Positions 47,232-59,949 of a DNA stretch of 64,000 bases are shown here, piece after piece; position 1 is the stretch's first letter; each line of letters opens with the position of its first letter. The stretch comes from Tetranychus cinnabarinus (taxonomy: Eukaryota > Arthropoda > Arachnida > Trombidiformes > Tetranychidae): positions 6,572,001 through 6,636,000 of the forward strand of contig WHVY01000003.1 in assembly GCA_022266195.1 (NCBI GenBank), in the 5' to 3' direction. The notes under the pieces are model-generated. The model saw only the letters and a list, made by a program, of their open reading frames with translations, was not told the DNA's origin and did no database searches. Made by a program: the position numbers and the translations under genes.

Positions 47232-49004
47232 TTAGTAATCATCTTTCATCTTCTCATCTTTAACATCCTTTTTGTCATACGCTTTGTCTAAATCAATTTT
47301 ACTCACATGGATTACGTAGTTATACGTTGAATCCTTTTTATCTCCTCCAGGCAAAGCTTTCCAAAAATATGATTCCAAGAGGCCACCTTTACCACCTTTA
47401 TCTTTGGAGTCGCCAGGACGACGACCAATTTGTTCTGGACTCTCTAATCCACCTTCAGCTGGTTTATCCTCGTATTTGTCGTCGTACTGCTTGTCTTCAT
47501 ATTTAGCTTTATCGCTGTGCTGATTATCATCATACTGGTTGTTACCATACTGGTCATCATCGTACTGGTTATTATCGTACTGATGATTATCATTCTGGTC
47601 GTTATTGTGCTGACTGTCATCGTAATGGTCTTTATTGTACTGGTTTTTATCGTGCTGTTTATTTTCGTGATATTTATCCTCTTGGTTTTTCTGATAATCA
47701 TTTTCTGAATAATATTCGCCTTTGGCCTCTTCTTCCTTTTTGCTTGGCTCTTGATATTTTTCCTCCTTCTTAGGAGCATCATACCAAGAATCACCATCCT
47801 GTACAGTTGGATTTTTAACACCTGAGTAGGATTCATCATTTTTCTTACCATTGTCATAAGTTTCTTTATACTCTTCAACCTTTTTCTTTTCCTTTTCCTT
47901 TTCTTTTTTTGGTTCACTATTCCAAGAATCATCCCAATGGTCATGGTGATGATGAGTATGATGCTCGTGTTTTACAACCTTACCCTCTAGACCATCTTCT
48001 TTCTTTAATTTGTCCCCGTACTTTTCTTTCTTCTGTTTTTCTTCTTTATCAACATTTTTCTTTGGTCGTTTCTTCTCCTCTTTGGGCTTTTCACTCCAAG
48101 GGTCACTCCAATCAAACTCAAATTTATCATCTTTCTTTTCTTCCTTTTCTTCCTTTTTAACCTCTTCCTTTTCCTTGGCTGGCTCTTGATACCAGTGATC
48201 CTCCTCATACTCTGGTTTTTTATTCTCTTTTTTCACCTTATCCTTATCTTTTTTTTCATCTTTTTCAGTTCTCTTCAGCTCTTTCATGAAATCTGGAAAT
48301 TGCCACTCAGAATCGATTCTACTCTCACTATAGCCAACACTAGGCTCACTAAACTGTTGACCTTTGTAGTTATAACCAATTGGCTGTGTGTCCACATATT
48401 CTTTGTAGTTGTCTGATGCAGATGAACTAGAATGGCCAGGATATGCAGAATAGCCGTTATTCACTGGAAACTGAGGCTGCATTTGGCTTTGGAAAAGTTG
48501 AGCTTGAGGTTGAGCTGGTGTGAATGAAGATTTACTTGATGATTTAGATGGGCCATGATCAATAGATTCAGTCCATTCTACGTTATAATTTGTTATTGCT
48601 GGCCCCATGGATTGGTCATTTTGTCCATTTGACTGTTGTTGTTGTTGTTGTTGTTGCTGCTGCTGCTGTTGCTGTTGCTGATCATTACTGGCAGATTTAC
48701 TCTTAGAAACTATCTCAGGTTGATTTTTTGTTGACGTTTCTTGAGAGGATCTTTTGCCTAAAATGGTCATTCGGCCACTTCCAGTTATCACTCTCGGACC
48801 AGAAGACGATTCCTCGGCTCCATAAGAGTCATCATCATCGTAACTAACCGATAAAGGTGATGATCTGTAACCATAATGTGTTTCATCGTCACTTTCACTG
48901 TAAGTTACCTGATGTTGATGACTGGCACTAAATCCATGACAAATGTGAATTGAAAAAACACTCAACAAAATTATAAAAGCTATTTGAACTATCTGAGATC
49001 CCAT
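47232..49004 (-). CDS. Secreted Lys/Glu/Asp-rich repeat protein, function unknown
   Basis: This intronless minus-strand frame has 590 residues. Residues 1 to about 24 are a signal peptide (MGSQIVQIAFIILLSVFSIH, then ICHG). After it I see essentially no cysteine. An acidic Ser/Tyr region contains GRMTILGKRSS, then a Gln run (about 110-125). The middle is highly charged and holds four loose copies of a Trp-Pro-Lys module: HWYQEPAKEKEE, PWSEKPKEEKK, SWNSEPKKEKE and SWYDAPKKEEK. A His cluster and a run of NQYDDDQYGNNQYDD-like repeats follow. The C-terminus is better ordered (YFWKALPGG, YNYVIHVSKIDLDKAY). The frame remains open through all of this, so it is a real gene. A cuticle, silk or secretion role is only a guess. 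Confidence 0.75.
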   Translation of the reverse strand: MGSQIVQIAFIILLSVFSIHICHGFSASHQHQVTYSESDDETHYGYRSSPLSVSYDDDDSYGAEESSSGPRVITGSGRMTILGKRSSQETSTKNQPEIVSKSKSASNDQQQQQQQQQQQQQQQQSNGQNDQSMGPAITNYNVEWTESIDHGPSKSSSKSSFTPAQPQAQLFQSQMQPQFPVNNGYSAYPGHSSSSASDNYKEYVDTQPIGYNYKGQQFSEPSVGYSESRIDSEWQFPDFMKELKRTEKDEKKDKDKVKKENKKPEYEEDHWYQEPAKEKEEVKKEEKEEKKDDKFEFDWSDPWSEKPKEEKKRPKKNVDKEEKQKKEKYGDKLKKEDGLEGKVVKHEHHTHHHHDHWDDSWNSEPKKEKEKEKKKVEEYKETYDNGKKNDESYSGVKNPTVQDGDSWYDAPKKEEKYQEPSKKEEEAKGEYYSENDYQKNQEDKYHENKQHDKNQYNKDHYDDSQHNNDQNDNHQYDNNQYDDDQYGNNQYDDNQHSDKAKYEDKQYDDKYEDKPAEGGLESPEQIGRRPGDSKDKGGKGGLLESYFWKALPGGDKKDSTYNYVIHVSKIDLDKAYDKKDVKDEKMKDDY

Positions 49005-50333
49005 GATTTACAGGAATCAAAAAGAGATGAATGTTGGAGGAAACAAAAGGCTTACTGGCGAAGCCCAAAACAACTCATCAAGCCAAAGTAAACTTGACGA
49101 TTGGGAGAAAATATTACGAGTCTCAAATTATTAACGTTTGATTGCAGACAACGTTCCAACAATTTAAGAAGTGAGCTAAATTCTCACTCTTAATCTCTAT
49201 CTGCCAATCTACAATTAAAACTCCTGAAAAGCATACATTTGTTACATCTGATTTGAATTTTTGAAGATGAGATTGCTGTTATTGCTGTTGACTAAAAACT
49301 GAACAACAGTGAAACCAAAACGGAATGCTTTTGTTGAATTTTGAGTGATCAATTAATTGTTAGTCTTTCATTCTTATCTGTCTATTCTGATCTGTTAATA
49401 TTTTATTCTAATAATTCTGTCTGTGAATCTAATCCTGACTTTATCATCCTCCATGCGATTAGGTTGATCACTCAAATGAGTTAAACAGCTAATAACAACA
49501 CAACCTAAAGCAGCCGAACGTGAAACAAAATAAAAGTTGATAATTAATGAAACAGATTGTGTGTTGACAACTAATTATTGCTCATTCAATTGGTATAAAT
49601 GTGGTGATCTAATGATTGTCAACATGTTTTCGTACAGTAAATATTCTGAAGATTTAAAAGAAGAAAAAATTGATGGTTTACTTTTACAAGATTATATTAT
49701 TAATATTTTAATTGTTTATTGCCTTTCTTTATCATTCAGTTTAGTTGATGATAATTTGCTAATAATCAAAGATGATAGGTGCTAATTAAAATGGCGAATG
49801 GCCCGTAAAATAGTTGAAAATTGGTAAGTGTAAAAAGGGTTTCACTGATATACTGATGGAAACAAGGTATTGTTGCTAATAACCAAATTTACTGCCATTA
49901 GCTTGTCAGAATATCAATATTAGATTGTAATTGTACTGAATAACAAAATCACTATCATCACTATCTTAACGGACTATTAATTGATTGTTCACTTTCCGCT
50001 TTTATTTTGATCTGAAATCATCCAGAATCGCTATATTTTTAATTAAATCACCAGTTTTTTATCTTATAATTTTCCAAAATTCAAATTATTTCCAGTTATC
50101 GTTAAAGATGTTGGTTCTTTACACATTAAATAATTCAATTTTTTGTACAATTGAACATCTTTTTACATTTTTATACACAAATTTTAAAATATTGTACCCA
50201 TAATTGTACGATGAAGACATGATTATTGATGCAATAAATTTTGATGTTTCACAGTTTGTCTGAATAAATCTCACATTAAGTTAATCTGTAAAGCTCTAAT
50301 CTGGTAAAGCTTCAAGACATTGACTTTTGATAA
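49005..50333. other. Intergenic region upstream of the secreted protein gene
   Basis: No gene recognised. The left part should hold the promoter of the secreted protein on the minus strand; the right part should hold the 3' UTR of the phosphatase gene. Confidence 0.45.
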
Positions 50334-53300
50334 TCATGTAAACGCGTAAATTCCGGATTCTTTAGATTTTTTTGATTTCCTTTTTGGTGACTCGTAAAAT
50401 TTGGGTTTCCTTTCTTCAAATGAATTATATTGGGTTACTCTCAATAAATCCTCAGCTGATAGGTACTTAACCGGTCCGAGTGAATTGTAGCGCTTAATCA
50501 GTCGAGTGACTTGCTCTTCATCAGTCTCCATTAAACCTGAGTACTCAGTGAATTTAATATTCAACCGTTTTCTTTCCTAAAAAAATAAGAAAAAAAGAAG
50601 AGAAAAAATGAAAAAAGTGAAAACAAAACACAAATTTGAAAACAATTAGTTGAATCCGATTTTTAATGAGCGAACAATTAAAATACTTTAATTATCAACA
50701 AATTTAGATAATCATTATCGTTCAAACAGACGATGTAATTGAAACTGACTAGCAACAACAACAAAAAACGCAAAGCGAGTAAACCATTTATTAGCGCAAG
50801 GGCTTGTCCATAAATTACAATCTGGCGGAAATCGAGATGAAATTACTTTCAAAAATTAGATCAATTTCGGGAATTAAATTTCCAATTAAATGAGTAAAAG
50901 CAAGTAAATGAATTTCAAGCTAAGAGTGAAGACTCGTTGAATTTTTAGCGAAGCAAAATGGAGTTTTAAAAATTTAAATCCACAGTTTGATGGATAGTTT
51001 TCAGTAAAATGGCTAATAAATCGCTCTATTGAATGTTATTCAAAATTACGATTATTTTAGATTCGAAATAATTACATTCTTGAGCAAAGTTACGCAAAAT
51101 TTCAAGCAACTTCATCAATATTATCCCAACAATAAGATCGCTCCAAATATCCTCTACTTCAGTGATGAAAGCAATGAAAAAGTCTATCGATTTAACTGAA
51201 TTTTTCAGCAGCAACTATCGTTATGTAGTTCTTTGCGTCAAATATCGACTGGACACGCAAAGCGATTCAGGATTGAGTTTTGGATGTGATTTTATTAAAC
51301 TGTCGATCATTAAAATTTTTGATCGCACAGATTTGCTCGACTTTCATTTACAAATCCAACAAGTCGCTGCTCTAGCTTGAAATACTACTTGTCTTATGAA
51401 AGCATTTTTAGTGACAATTTTCTTTGTGAATCTTTGTCTGATTACATCTGATTATAAATAGCAATATTTACCAGAATTATAAGGATTGGATTGAAACGCA
51501 ATTTGATAAACCATATTGCATGAACAAATCAATATAATGTAATGAAATTGATTCAAGAAAACAGATTATTACCAATCCAAGCTGTACCATTACTGAAAAT
51601 GAAAAGGTATAAATTTGCGTGTCTAAATTTAACCTAAATTATTCAATATTATCAGCAAGGGAATATGATAGTTGAATAATATCAAGAATAAAGTTCTTAC
51701 TATTTAATCATGTTGCATGATGAGTTACGCCTTATTCAGAAACAGAAAGCAAAAAAGTAACTCAAGATTGTTTTCACAAAAAAAGTCCCTTTCAAAGTCA
51801 GGTCAACCTAAATCGGGTTTAACCATTTAAAACCATAGTGAATTCAAGTCTATACACGAAACCAACTAAACTAAATCAAGCAAAATCTTGTAAATTAGTA
51901 ATAACTTGAAAAGGTTGTTTTCATTATTGATTAACTAATTGTTAATTTACTTCACTTTAAAATAAAACTGGGAAATGTTATTCACCATTTTATTAAACCC
52001 TGATTTATTGATCACATTACTTGAGATTAAAAAGTACAACTTGAACAATTGAACATTTGTCTTGACTTTAACTCATCTTACAAATGACAATTAATCAATA
52101 AAGTATACTTATTTTGATTACCGATCAATAGATGTTACCTGATGAGACAGAAACAGTTTAGGTCAATGATTGCGAAGCTAAACCTCAATTTTGCCTTTAA
52201 TTGTTGAGGGTTTGTTCAAATATTGTACATATAACAGACAATCCATTGTACTTACATGTCTGAGTTTACCAGTTTTTTCAAAGTCTTGAAGCTGCTTGAT
52301 GAAACCTTGATTGGGTTGAGCCAAAAGACGAGCTGCTCGAACACATTTCAGACCTTCTTTCCAGGTGACTGTAGTAACGGACATAATATAAGCAATAGCA
52401 ATTGTAACTGATCGCGATATACCTGCAAGACTTTAAAAGAAAACGAAATTAATCGAAGAAGTAACCCAATTCTGAATCGTGTTTTCATCAACAATGAATT
52501 TATCTATTTATTGGTAATAGCTTCAATAACCTGATTATTTATGTATATTGTGCTGTATTGAACTGAATTTTTTCATCATTGCTATGGCAAAGACTAAGCT
52601 AAAGACAAAACTATTGAAGCTATTTAAATTGTTAGTCATGTATTAATGTTTCCTGGTTTGTTTGTTGTTGAATTAGTTTAGCTCATTTTGGTTCTCAATT
52701 AAATTACCAATTGAATTGTAAAATGATGACAAATATCGGTAAACCTGATAATATTGATTTGAATATTGGTTGACTGAAAAATAGACATTATTGTGATCGA
52801 TTTGTACGGAAAAAAATGTTATTTTCCTTTAAATTTGTTGATCAATGTATTAAATGAATCAATTTTGCTTTATCCCTTTTCCTTAACAATAAAAGCAAAG
52901 ATGAAAGAAACGCACAAATTGAACAATTAATTGTTCAATCAATAAACTCTGTTTTGAATTAATTTGCCTTTTCACTTTTTATACCAACTCCTGCTTCCAA
53001 TGATTGATTATACATTTGAAACATTAATATTATAACATAAAATTGATTAGCAAAGTGACTTGTAAAGGGAAACACTTTTCACTCCAATGTCGCACTTTCA
53101 TATTCAATGTGACAATTTGATTTATATTTTGTTTCTCAATCAAAGTCCAAACATTTACCACACCTTTAATGAAATGTACTCAGACTTGAGACATTTATTG
53201 AGAGTCAAAATAGGTAACTTACTCCACCCAAAGTTACCTCTGTAAGTAAGGTCTGTCTCAAAGTCAATGTTAATGTTAGCTTTGTTATTGTTGACTTTGA

Positions 53301-56300
53301 TTTGGTTGACATTGATTACCCAAAATTTCAGACCAACAAAGTAAACTTGTGATTATCAGGTTTCATGTGCGTCAATAAGTATCATAAAGGATAAACTGTG
53401 ATATATTGATATAATGTTATTTTTGGACCTTTACTGATTGACTGCAGAAGGCTAAGAAAGCGTCTCATCTTGATATTGACCGAGACTTGTGAATAAACCA
53501 GAAAAGGTTGATCAAATTTGATTGTATTGAAATATAAATTGAACTGAGATTTGTTTATAAAAATTAGTCAACAATTACAGTCTCGGTATAGTTAAGCATC
53601 AAGCTATTTGACAGTCAATTGTTATAGCAAGTGAAAAAGACTAACATCCATAGAATCGAACTTATTAGAAAATTTAAATAAAAGCTTCAAATTAGTTCGA
53701 ACGAGAGTGAAATGGAGTTGCACAGACATTTTAATGACATTTATTATTGAAACTTTAACTGGGATCGGTTTGTTTGTCTTGAAAAATTATTGATTATATA
53801 AATGATGGAAACAAATTGACTACATACAGGCAAATACCAGGAAATTTCTTGTGATTCAAGTTTCTGTAAAGTCATATACAAACAGGGAAATGCTGAATTA
53901 GTATATCAAAACATTGAGCGAAGAGAAACAATTTTTGTTTTTTACATACATGCATTGTTACAAAAAAAAGACACAATTGTCACATTTATTCAGTCAGTGA
54001 AAGAAAGTTCGTAAGCGGACTCTATGGGTTAGTAGGAACATAGTACTAAAGCTATTTGTGCAATTCATAAATTAATCCGATCGAAATTTATTGACAATTG
54101 AATCCAAAGTTAAAATTATGAGTTAAAGTTAAAGTTCGATTATGGGAGCAGATTTAATGATGAAACTTTTAATGGCAAATCAGAAAATGATCTTATTTTG
54201 CGACATAAAACTTAATCTATTTGTGCAATTTATAAATTTCTCTGATGGACAGTTTTCGGAAGAATCGAATCCAAAGTTTAAACTTTGATTCGCTGCTCGC
54301 ACGATTATGGAAGTAGATTTAGTAATGAAACTGATTTAACTAATGGAACTTTTAATGGCTAATCAGAAAATGATCTTATTTTGAGAAAAAAGGCTTTGCT
54401 TTTGCTGTTGAACTGGTAAGTTCGATTATGAGTTAAAGCGACCGCATTCTGTGACTATAAGAGTTAGAGATCTAAAACTTACTTTGTGCCCATAAAAATT
54501 GTTTGCACACATCATGGGTTGAATCCTTCATTCAAATTTGCAATAGATCTCGTGATTTTGGCTATTTGATCTGAAACTTTGACTTTGGATATTTCGATAA
54601 TGGTATAACCTTCAATCAGAATTCTTTCATCAATTCAATTCTTTGTTAATAAATAATTTCCATCAGTGCATTAGGATCGAGATATTTGGCTTGTAAATGT
54701 ACAAGAAAACAGCTTATTAAACAAAACAAGCTCATATTAACCCATTTCTTGGTAAATAAACCAGCTTTTGTGGTTAAACATACAAATGTAATGCACAAAG
54801 TATCGGCAAAGACGCTAGCATTTGATTAAAGGGTTTAGACTTGGTGAGTTTATAGGGGAATGAAAACTGTGTCCATTGGTACTATTAAATGATTCATCCA
54901 ATGGACCGTTTTTGAGAAAGTTGAGTTCGAAGTTGAAACTTTGATCGTCTTTTATTCACCTATGGAAGCAGATTTTTTTAATCAAACTTCTATTACCTAA
55001 GTAACATTTGATGATCAACCAGAAAATGTACTTATTTTGAGAAATATAGTTTTCTGTTTCGTGTACACAAGGATAGTTCGATTTTGAGTTAAAGCGACCG
55101 CATTCTGTGACTCTTAGAGTTAGGGATCTGAAACTTACCATGTGTCCATGAAAATTGTTTGCCCACATCATGAGTTGAATACTTTTTTCAATTTTGCAAC
55201 AGATCTCGTGATTTTGGCTATTCGACTTTAAACTTTGAACTTCGATATTTCGAGAATGGCATAACTTGAAATAATCATTGTTTGACCAAACTTTAGATTT
55301 CATTATGGACTGTGATATATTGAAATATTAAACTATTAAAGATCTTACAAAAACTGTTATAGTATTTTGTTCTTTATGTCGTTAGATCTGAAACTTGCTT
55401 TAGCAGGTTAAAGTTTACTCAAACATAGACCATTATAAATGAATCATTGAAGATTTTATTTGGTGTTGATTTATAATATTCTGTAGCCCATATTAAAATT
55501 GCATGATATGTTAAAGAATGGTGTTTGTAGTTGATTCCGTTTTCGAGATATTGAGGCTATAAATATTTGTACAAAGGCCAATATTAAGAGAACGGTAAAT
55601 AATTTGAAAAAGGTATTTGTTGCATGATGTGAATCAACAATTTTTATGCAGAAACGGTAATTTTCAACTGTCTAAATTTTACGATAACAGAACTTGTACC
55701 GTTTAAATGAAAATCGAACTATCCTTGTGTACACGAAACAGAAAACTATATTTCTCAAAATAAGTACATTTTCTGGTTGATCATCAAATGTTACTTAGGT
55801 AATAGAAGTTTGATTAAAAAAATCTGCTTCCATAGGTGAATAAAAGACGATCAAAGTTTCAACTTCGAACTCAACTTTCTCAAAAACGGTCCATTGGATG
55901 AATCATTTAATAGTACCAATGGACACAGTTTTCATTCCCCTATAAACTCACCAAGTCTAAACCCTTTAATCAAATGCTAGCGTCTTTGCCGATACTTTGT
56001 GCATTACATTTGTATGTTTAACCACAAAAGCTGGTTTATTTACCAAGAAATGGGTTAATATGAGCTTGTTTTGTTTAATAAGCTGTTTTCTTGTACATTT
56101 ACAAGCCAAATATCTCGATCCTAATGCACTGATGGAAATTATTTATTAACAAAGAATTGAATTGATGAAAGAATTCTGATTGAAGGTTATACCATTATCG
56201 AAATATCCAAAGTCAAAGTTTCAGATCAAATAGCCAAAATCACGAGATCTATTGCAAATTTGAATGAAGGATTCAACCCATGATGTGTGCAAACAATTTT

Positions 56301-59300
56301 TATGGGCACAAAGTAAGTTTTAGATCTCTAACTCTTATAGTCACAGAATGCGGTCGCTTTAACTCATAATCGAACTTACCAGTTCAACAGCAAAAGCAAA
56401 GCCTTTTTTCTCAAAATAAGATCATTTTCTGATTAGCCATTAAAAGTTCCATTAGTTAAATCAGTTTCATTACTAAATCTACTTCCATAATCGTGCGAGC
56501 AGCGAATCAAAGTTTAAACTTTGGATTCGATTCTTCCGAAAACTGTCCATCAGAGAAATTTATAAATTGCACAAATAGATTAAGTTTTATGTCCCTACAG
56601 ATCGATAGAGTTTGATTTTGAAAGAAAGCCATTTTTACCCGTTTGCGCCCTTTTGTTTCAATTAGTTTAATTAATGTGACAATTGTGGCTTTTTTAGCAA
56701 AACCCAATTCTAACTGTTCTATTCTTTCCTATTCTAGCCTCTCTATCATGCCATCTCATTATTCATCCATTAAATTACATCGCTTATGATCAGACAATGC
56801 AGGATACAGTAAGTGGTCAATTACTAAATAATATTATTCGATGTTGATTGAAGAAAAAACATTTTCACTTAATTTGATGAATAACTTACCAATGTATGAG
56901 TACATTTCCTCCTTTGAGTCGAGCAGAGTGAATAAATTCATTGGTAAGACTGAAATATTGGCTTAAATTTTGATCTGGTTCATCTGAAGCTTTGATGCAA
57001 AGATATTCACAAATCTGGATAAAAAATGAGGAAAAAAGGTTGAAAAAGATGAACAATTAAATCACTGTCAACATTGAACTTGAAATGTTTTAAAAGGCTT
57101 TGGGTGAAAAATTATTACATTTGTCATAAAGTACATTAGTGTTATTACAATTTGATTAAAAGAGAAGAAAAAATGTCTAAAAGTGAAATGATCAAGGAAA
57201 GAATCTGAACACATTCTATCACTTTTTAAAGCATAACCATGAAAAGCTTTTAACTGTTAACAGTGTTAACTCCTCTCCTTTCATATCCATTAAACATTGA
57301 TTTTGCACCTCAAAACAAGTGCAAGATGCTTGGAGGAAATAATTTGTGGACCAAATTATCATCAAAATTCAATATTACTATTGCTGTCTTGTAATTGAAA
57401 GATATTTCTGGATAATTTTTATTCTGTTCATGAGTCGACAAAGAGTTGATATTAAACAACAATTGGCTTGTAATGCTTCTTGGTGCAAAAAAGAGACTTT
57501 TGTTTTGTTTGTTTTTGTTTATCCTAACCCATTAATGGCTTTTGCTCTGATTGACAAAATTCAAGGTTTCAAGATTGAACTTGAAAAGCTTTTATCCAAC
57601 AGTTTTAACTCTGGTAATGAACACCTCGGAAGGATTTGGCAACATTAGCAAGAAACCTTTTGTACAAAAACAATTTGAAAAACTTAATTTACAGCAAATA
57701 ATTCACATCAAGAATGAAAAAGATCTGTAAATTTAAACTTAGAGTTGCGAATTGAATTTCTCGTTATGACCAATAAAATTTTTATTTGTAAAGTTAACAT
57801 AAGAAAAATGTTGTTATGCTAAGAAAATTCGATATCTGCTCGAAACGTGTGAAACGCTAGAAAATATCATTGCGAAAAATTATTAAATGTCTGATTCTGG
57901 TATATTCTGACTGAAAAAAGTAACATCAAATTCATCCATACGCATTACCAGTGTATGATATCATAAAGATTCTCGAGTATTTTTGTGAAATTTTGTGCAC
58001 TTTAATGGCTCTAAAAAATACAAGCATTAAAATTGGATTTTATTTGTCATGGACAATCAAACTTGTTTCGTTTTACAGCAGGATTTTAAAGAAATGAAAA
58101 ATCTACAAAATTATTCTGTTTATTCGGAGATAATTTGAACAATTATGAAAAAATATTCACAAAATTGGTTGAAAAATTGAGAGAAATCCAATTTATTAAT
58201 TAATATCACCAGAAACAAGCTCTGAATTCGGGTTTAGGTTAATTTGAGCAGCTGAATTAAGCAAACTCTTTAAGGGTAATTTAATATTAAGCTACTTTTG
58301 GGTTTGATTCTTGACAAAAGCCTCGAGTCGACATTTTGTTCAGCATCAAAAATCTGTTCCATAACTGTACAAGAAGCGATCGAAGTTCGAAATGCGACGC
58401 TATTTTATCAAAAACTGTAAATCAGAGTAATTTTTTGATTGCATTTGATTTCGCTTCGCACCCCCTGAAGTTGCTTGATATCAGTTAGAGATTAAACTTC
58501 TAAAGTGCGAATTTCGAGACGAAAAATTTAAAGATCCACACAAAAAGATCAGTGAATGATGAATCTTATTCTGATAAGTTAAAAAGGTTGTTGACATTAT
58601 CATGCTCAATTTGACTGAAATTTTAAACCTTGAACTGAAATCAAATTAGGATTTAAACAAACGAAAAGAGTTTTGCAAAAAATTTCATTCTGTTTTTTTT
58701 GGAAACTATTTCATAAGAGAAAGGTCAGGTGAATGGACTTTTCTCTGGTTATTTATGAATATAATTATGAAAGATAAAACAATTAATTTTATCGATTTAC
58801 TCGGAAACTCCAGGAGCCATGCTTCAGTTTACTTAGAAAAGTTTGTATCAATAATAAGTATACACTTTAGCTTTTCTTTCATTAAATATGATTGATTTCA
58901 ATGAACTTACTTGACTCTGATAATGAGATGAACTTGGATTTTCATGGACAGATATTACATGGGTTATGCCATTTAGACGAAGTTGTTCAGCATCACGGGA
59001 ATCACGAACTCCACCCAAATAAAGTCCAGGTAGGATCTTGTATGGATAAACAGAAAAAATACAATATTCTTTAAATTTCGATGAAATACTAAATCAATGA
59101 GCAACAAATAATCATGTTTGAAACCACTTTTATTCATAAAATAAGATCAAGTCGCATTTTCACATCGATGCTAGTAAATGAACTGGAAATATTTTCATTT
59201 CATTTTTAAAATCCAAAACTAATTGTGAATAAACTTTTGTATCTTGAAATATCTTGATTATCATGAAGTTAAAAACTAAGTTTAAAGAAAATTGATTGTT

Positions 59301-59328
59301 AATTAGTTATAATACTCACTTTATCCAT
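50334..59328 (-). CDS. DUSP22: Atypical dual-specificity phosphatase, DUSP15/22-like
   Basis: These small phosphatases dephosphorylate Tyr and Ser/Thr in JNK and related signalling. Five minus-strand exons join in frame: 59328-59320, 59036-58911, 57014-56890, 52430-52256, 50576-50334, giving 225 residues. The N-terminus MDKILPGLYLGG and THVISVHE match the family. The catalytic signature HCLAGISRS spans exons 3 and 4, with C87 as nucleophile and R93 in the P-loop; D56 in ASDEPDQNL fits the general acid. WKEGLKCVRAARLLAQPN and GFIKQLQDFE follow. The basic Ser/Lys-rich tail is specific to this gene. DUSP15/22 usually begin MGN and are myristoylated; no such Gly is present here. The first exon is only nine coding bases. 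Intron 3 (52431-56889) carries a long inverted repeat. DUSP15 and DUSP22 are equally possible as names. Confidence 0.88.
54202..55085 (+). repeat. Left arm of an 884-bp inverted repeat in the DUSP intron
   Basis: Every segment I compared matches 55710-56593 in reverse complement without a difference, from GACATAAAACTTAATC at the outer end to GGATAGTTCGATTTT at the inner end. The arm shares about 300 bases (54660-54970) with the family A cluster at 24530-24840. Within and next to the arm, subunits recur about every 650 bases. Confidence 0.88.
55710..56593 (-). repeat. Right arm of the 884-bp inverted repeat in the DUSP intron
   Basis: Reverse complement of 54202-55085, separated by a 624-bp spacer (55086-55709). 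The first ~175 bases of the spacer are another diverged subunit of the family; the rest is unique. No transposase or target duplication was seen at the outer ends. The DUSP transcript could fold this into a very long hairpin before splicing. Confidence 0.88.
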
Positions 59329-59949
59329 GGCCGATTAGTAAGGAAGATACAATTTAAGCTCTAAGAGTAAAGTAAAACCTCGAAAATTTTGTACTTTTCA
59401 CACTTTTCTCATGTTTGTGTTAATCTCAGGTAAGAGTTACTATTGAGGGATGAAAAGGCATGAATCATAAAATGATTTTGCTGCTAGCTTTATTTGATGA
59501 GAAAAGTTCCAAGACGCCGGTTCAGTCATGAACTGTAAATAAACTCTTAGGAATTAAGTTGATAGTAAAGTGCCATCTATTGTTTTCCTTGTGATTAAAA
59601 ATGATATCAAAAAGTCCCAGACTTTGGTTAGATCGACAGAGTAATTTGATGATTCTCTATCTTTCCCTGTGAAACTGAACAGTTAATGAATTGTTGAAGA
59701 CTATCTTTACTCTTTCAAATTATCTTGGAATTCTTTACTTCAGTGACAGAAGTTCAGTTATTTCTTTACCGTTGAATCTTCGGTAATTGCTGCATTTAAA
59801 TAACGATAGTATTGCTGTAATATCGATGAGCTATCGTTTGTATCGATTGCTACTTGCTTTTATAACATATGTGCAGCTCATTTCTTATAACAGATAAGAG
59901 ATTAACATTTAGTTTTCCGAGTTATTTGAATCATTTTTTTTAATTCGAC
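59329..59949. promoter_or_regulatory. Divergent promoter region of the DUSP and Dbp5 genes
   Basis: A 621-bp interval separates the two opposite start codons and must carry both promoters. No TATA box stands out. A GCCATCTAT motif (AGATGGC on the other strand) lies at about 59572. Confidence 0.5.

Noticed and set aside
47444..48416. Open frames in other frames and on the plus strand across 47.4-48.4 kb
   Set aside because: They are by-products of the low-complexity charged codons of the secreted protein on the minus strand.
57346..57648. 100-codon open frame in intron 2 of the phosphatase gene
   Set aside because: No family signal, no ATG-supported domain structure, and it lies on the opposite strand within an intron.
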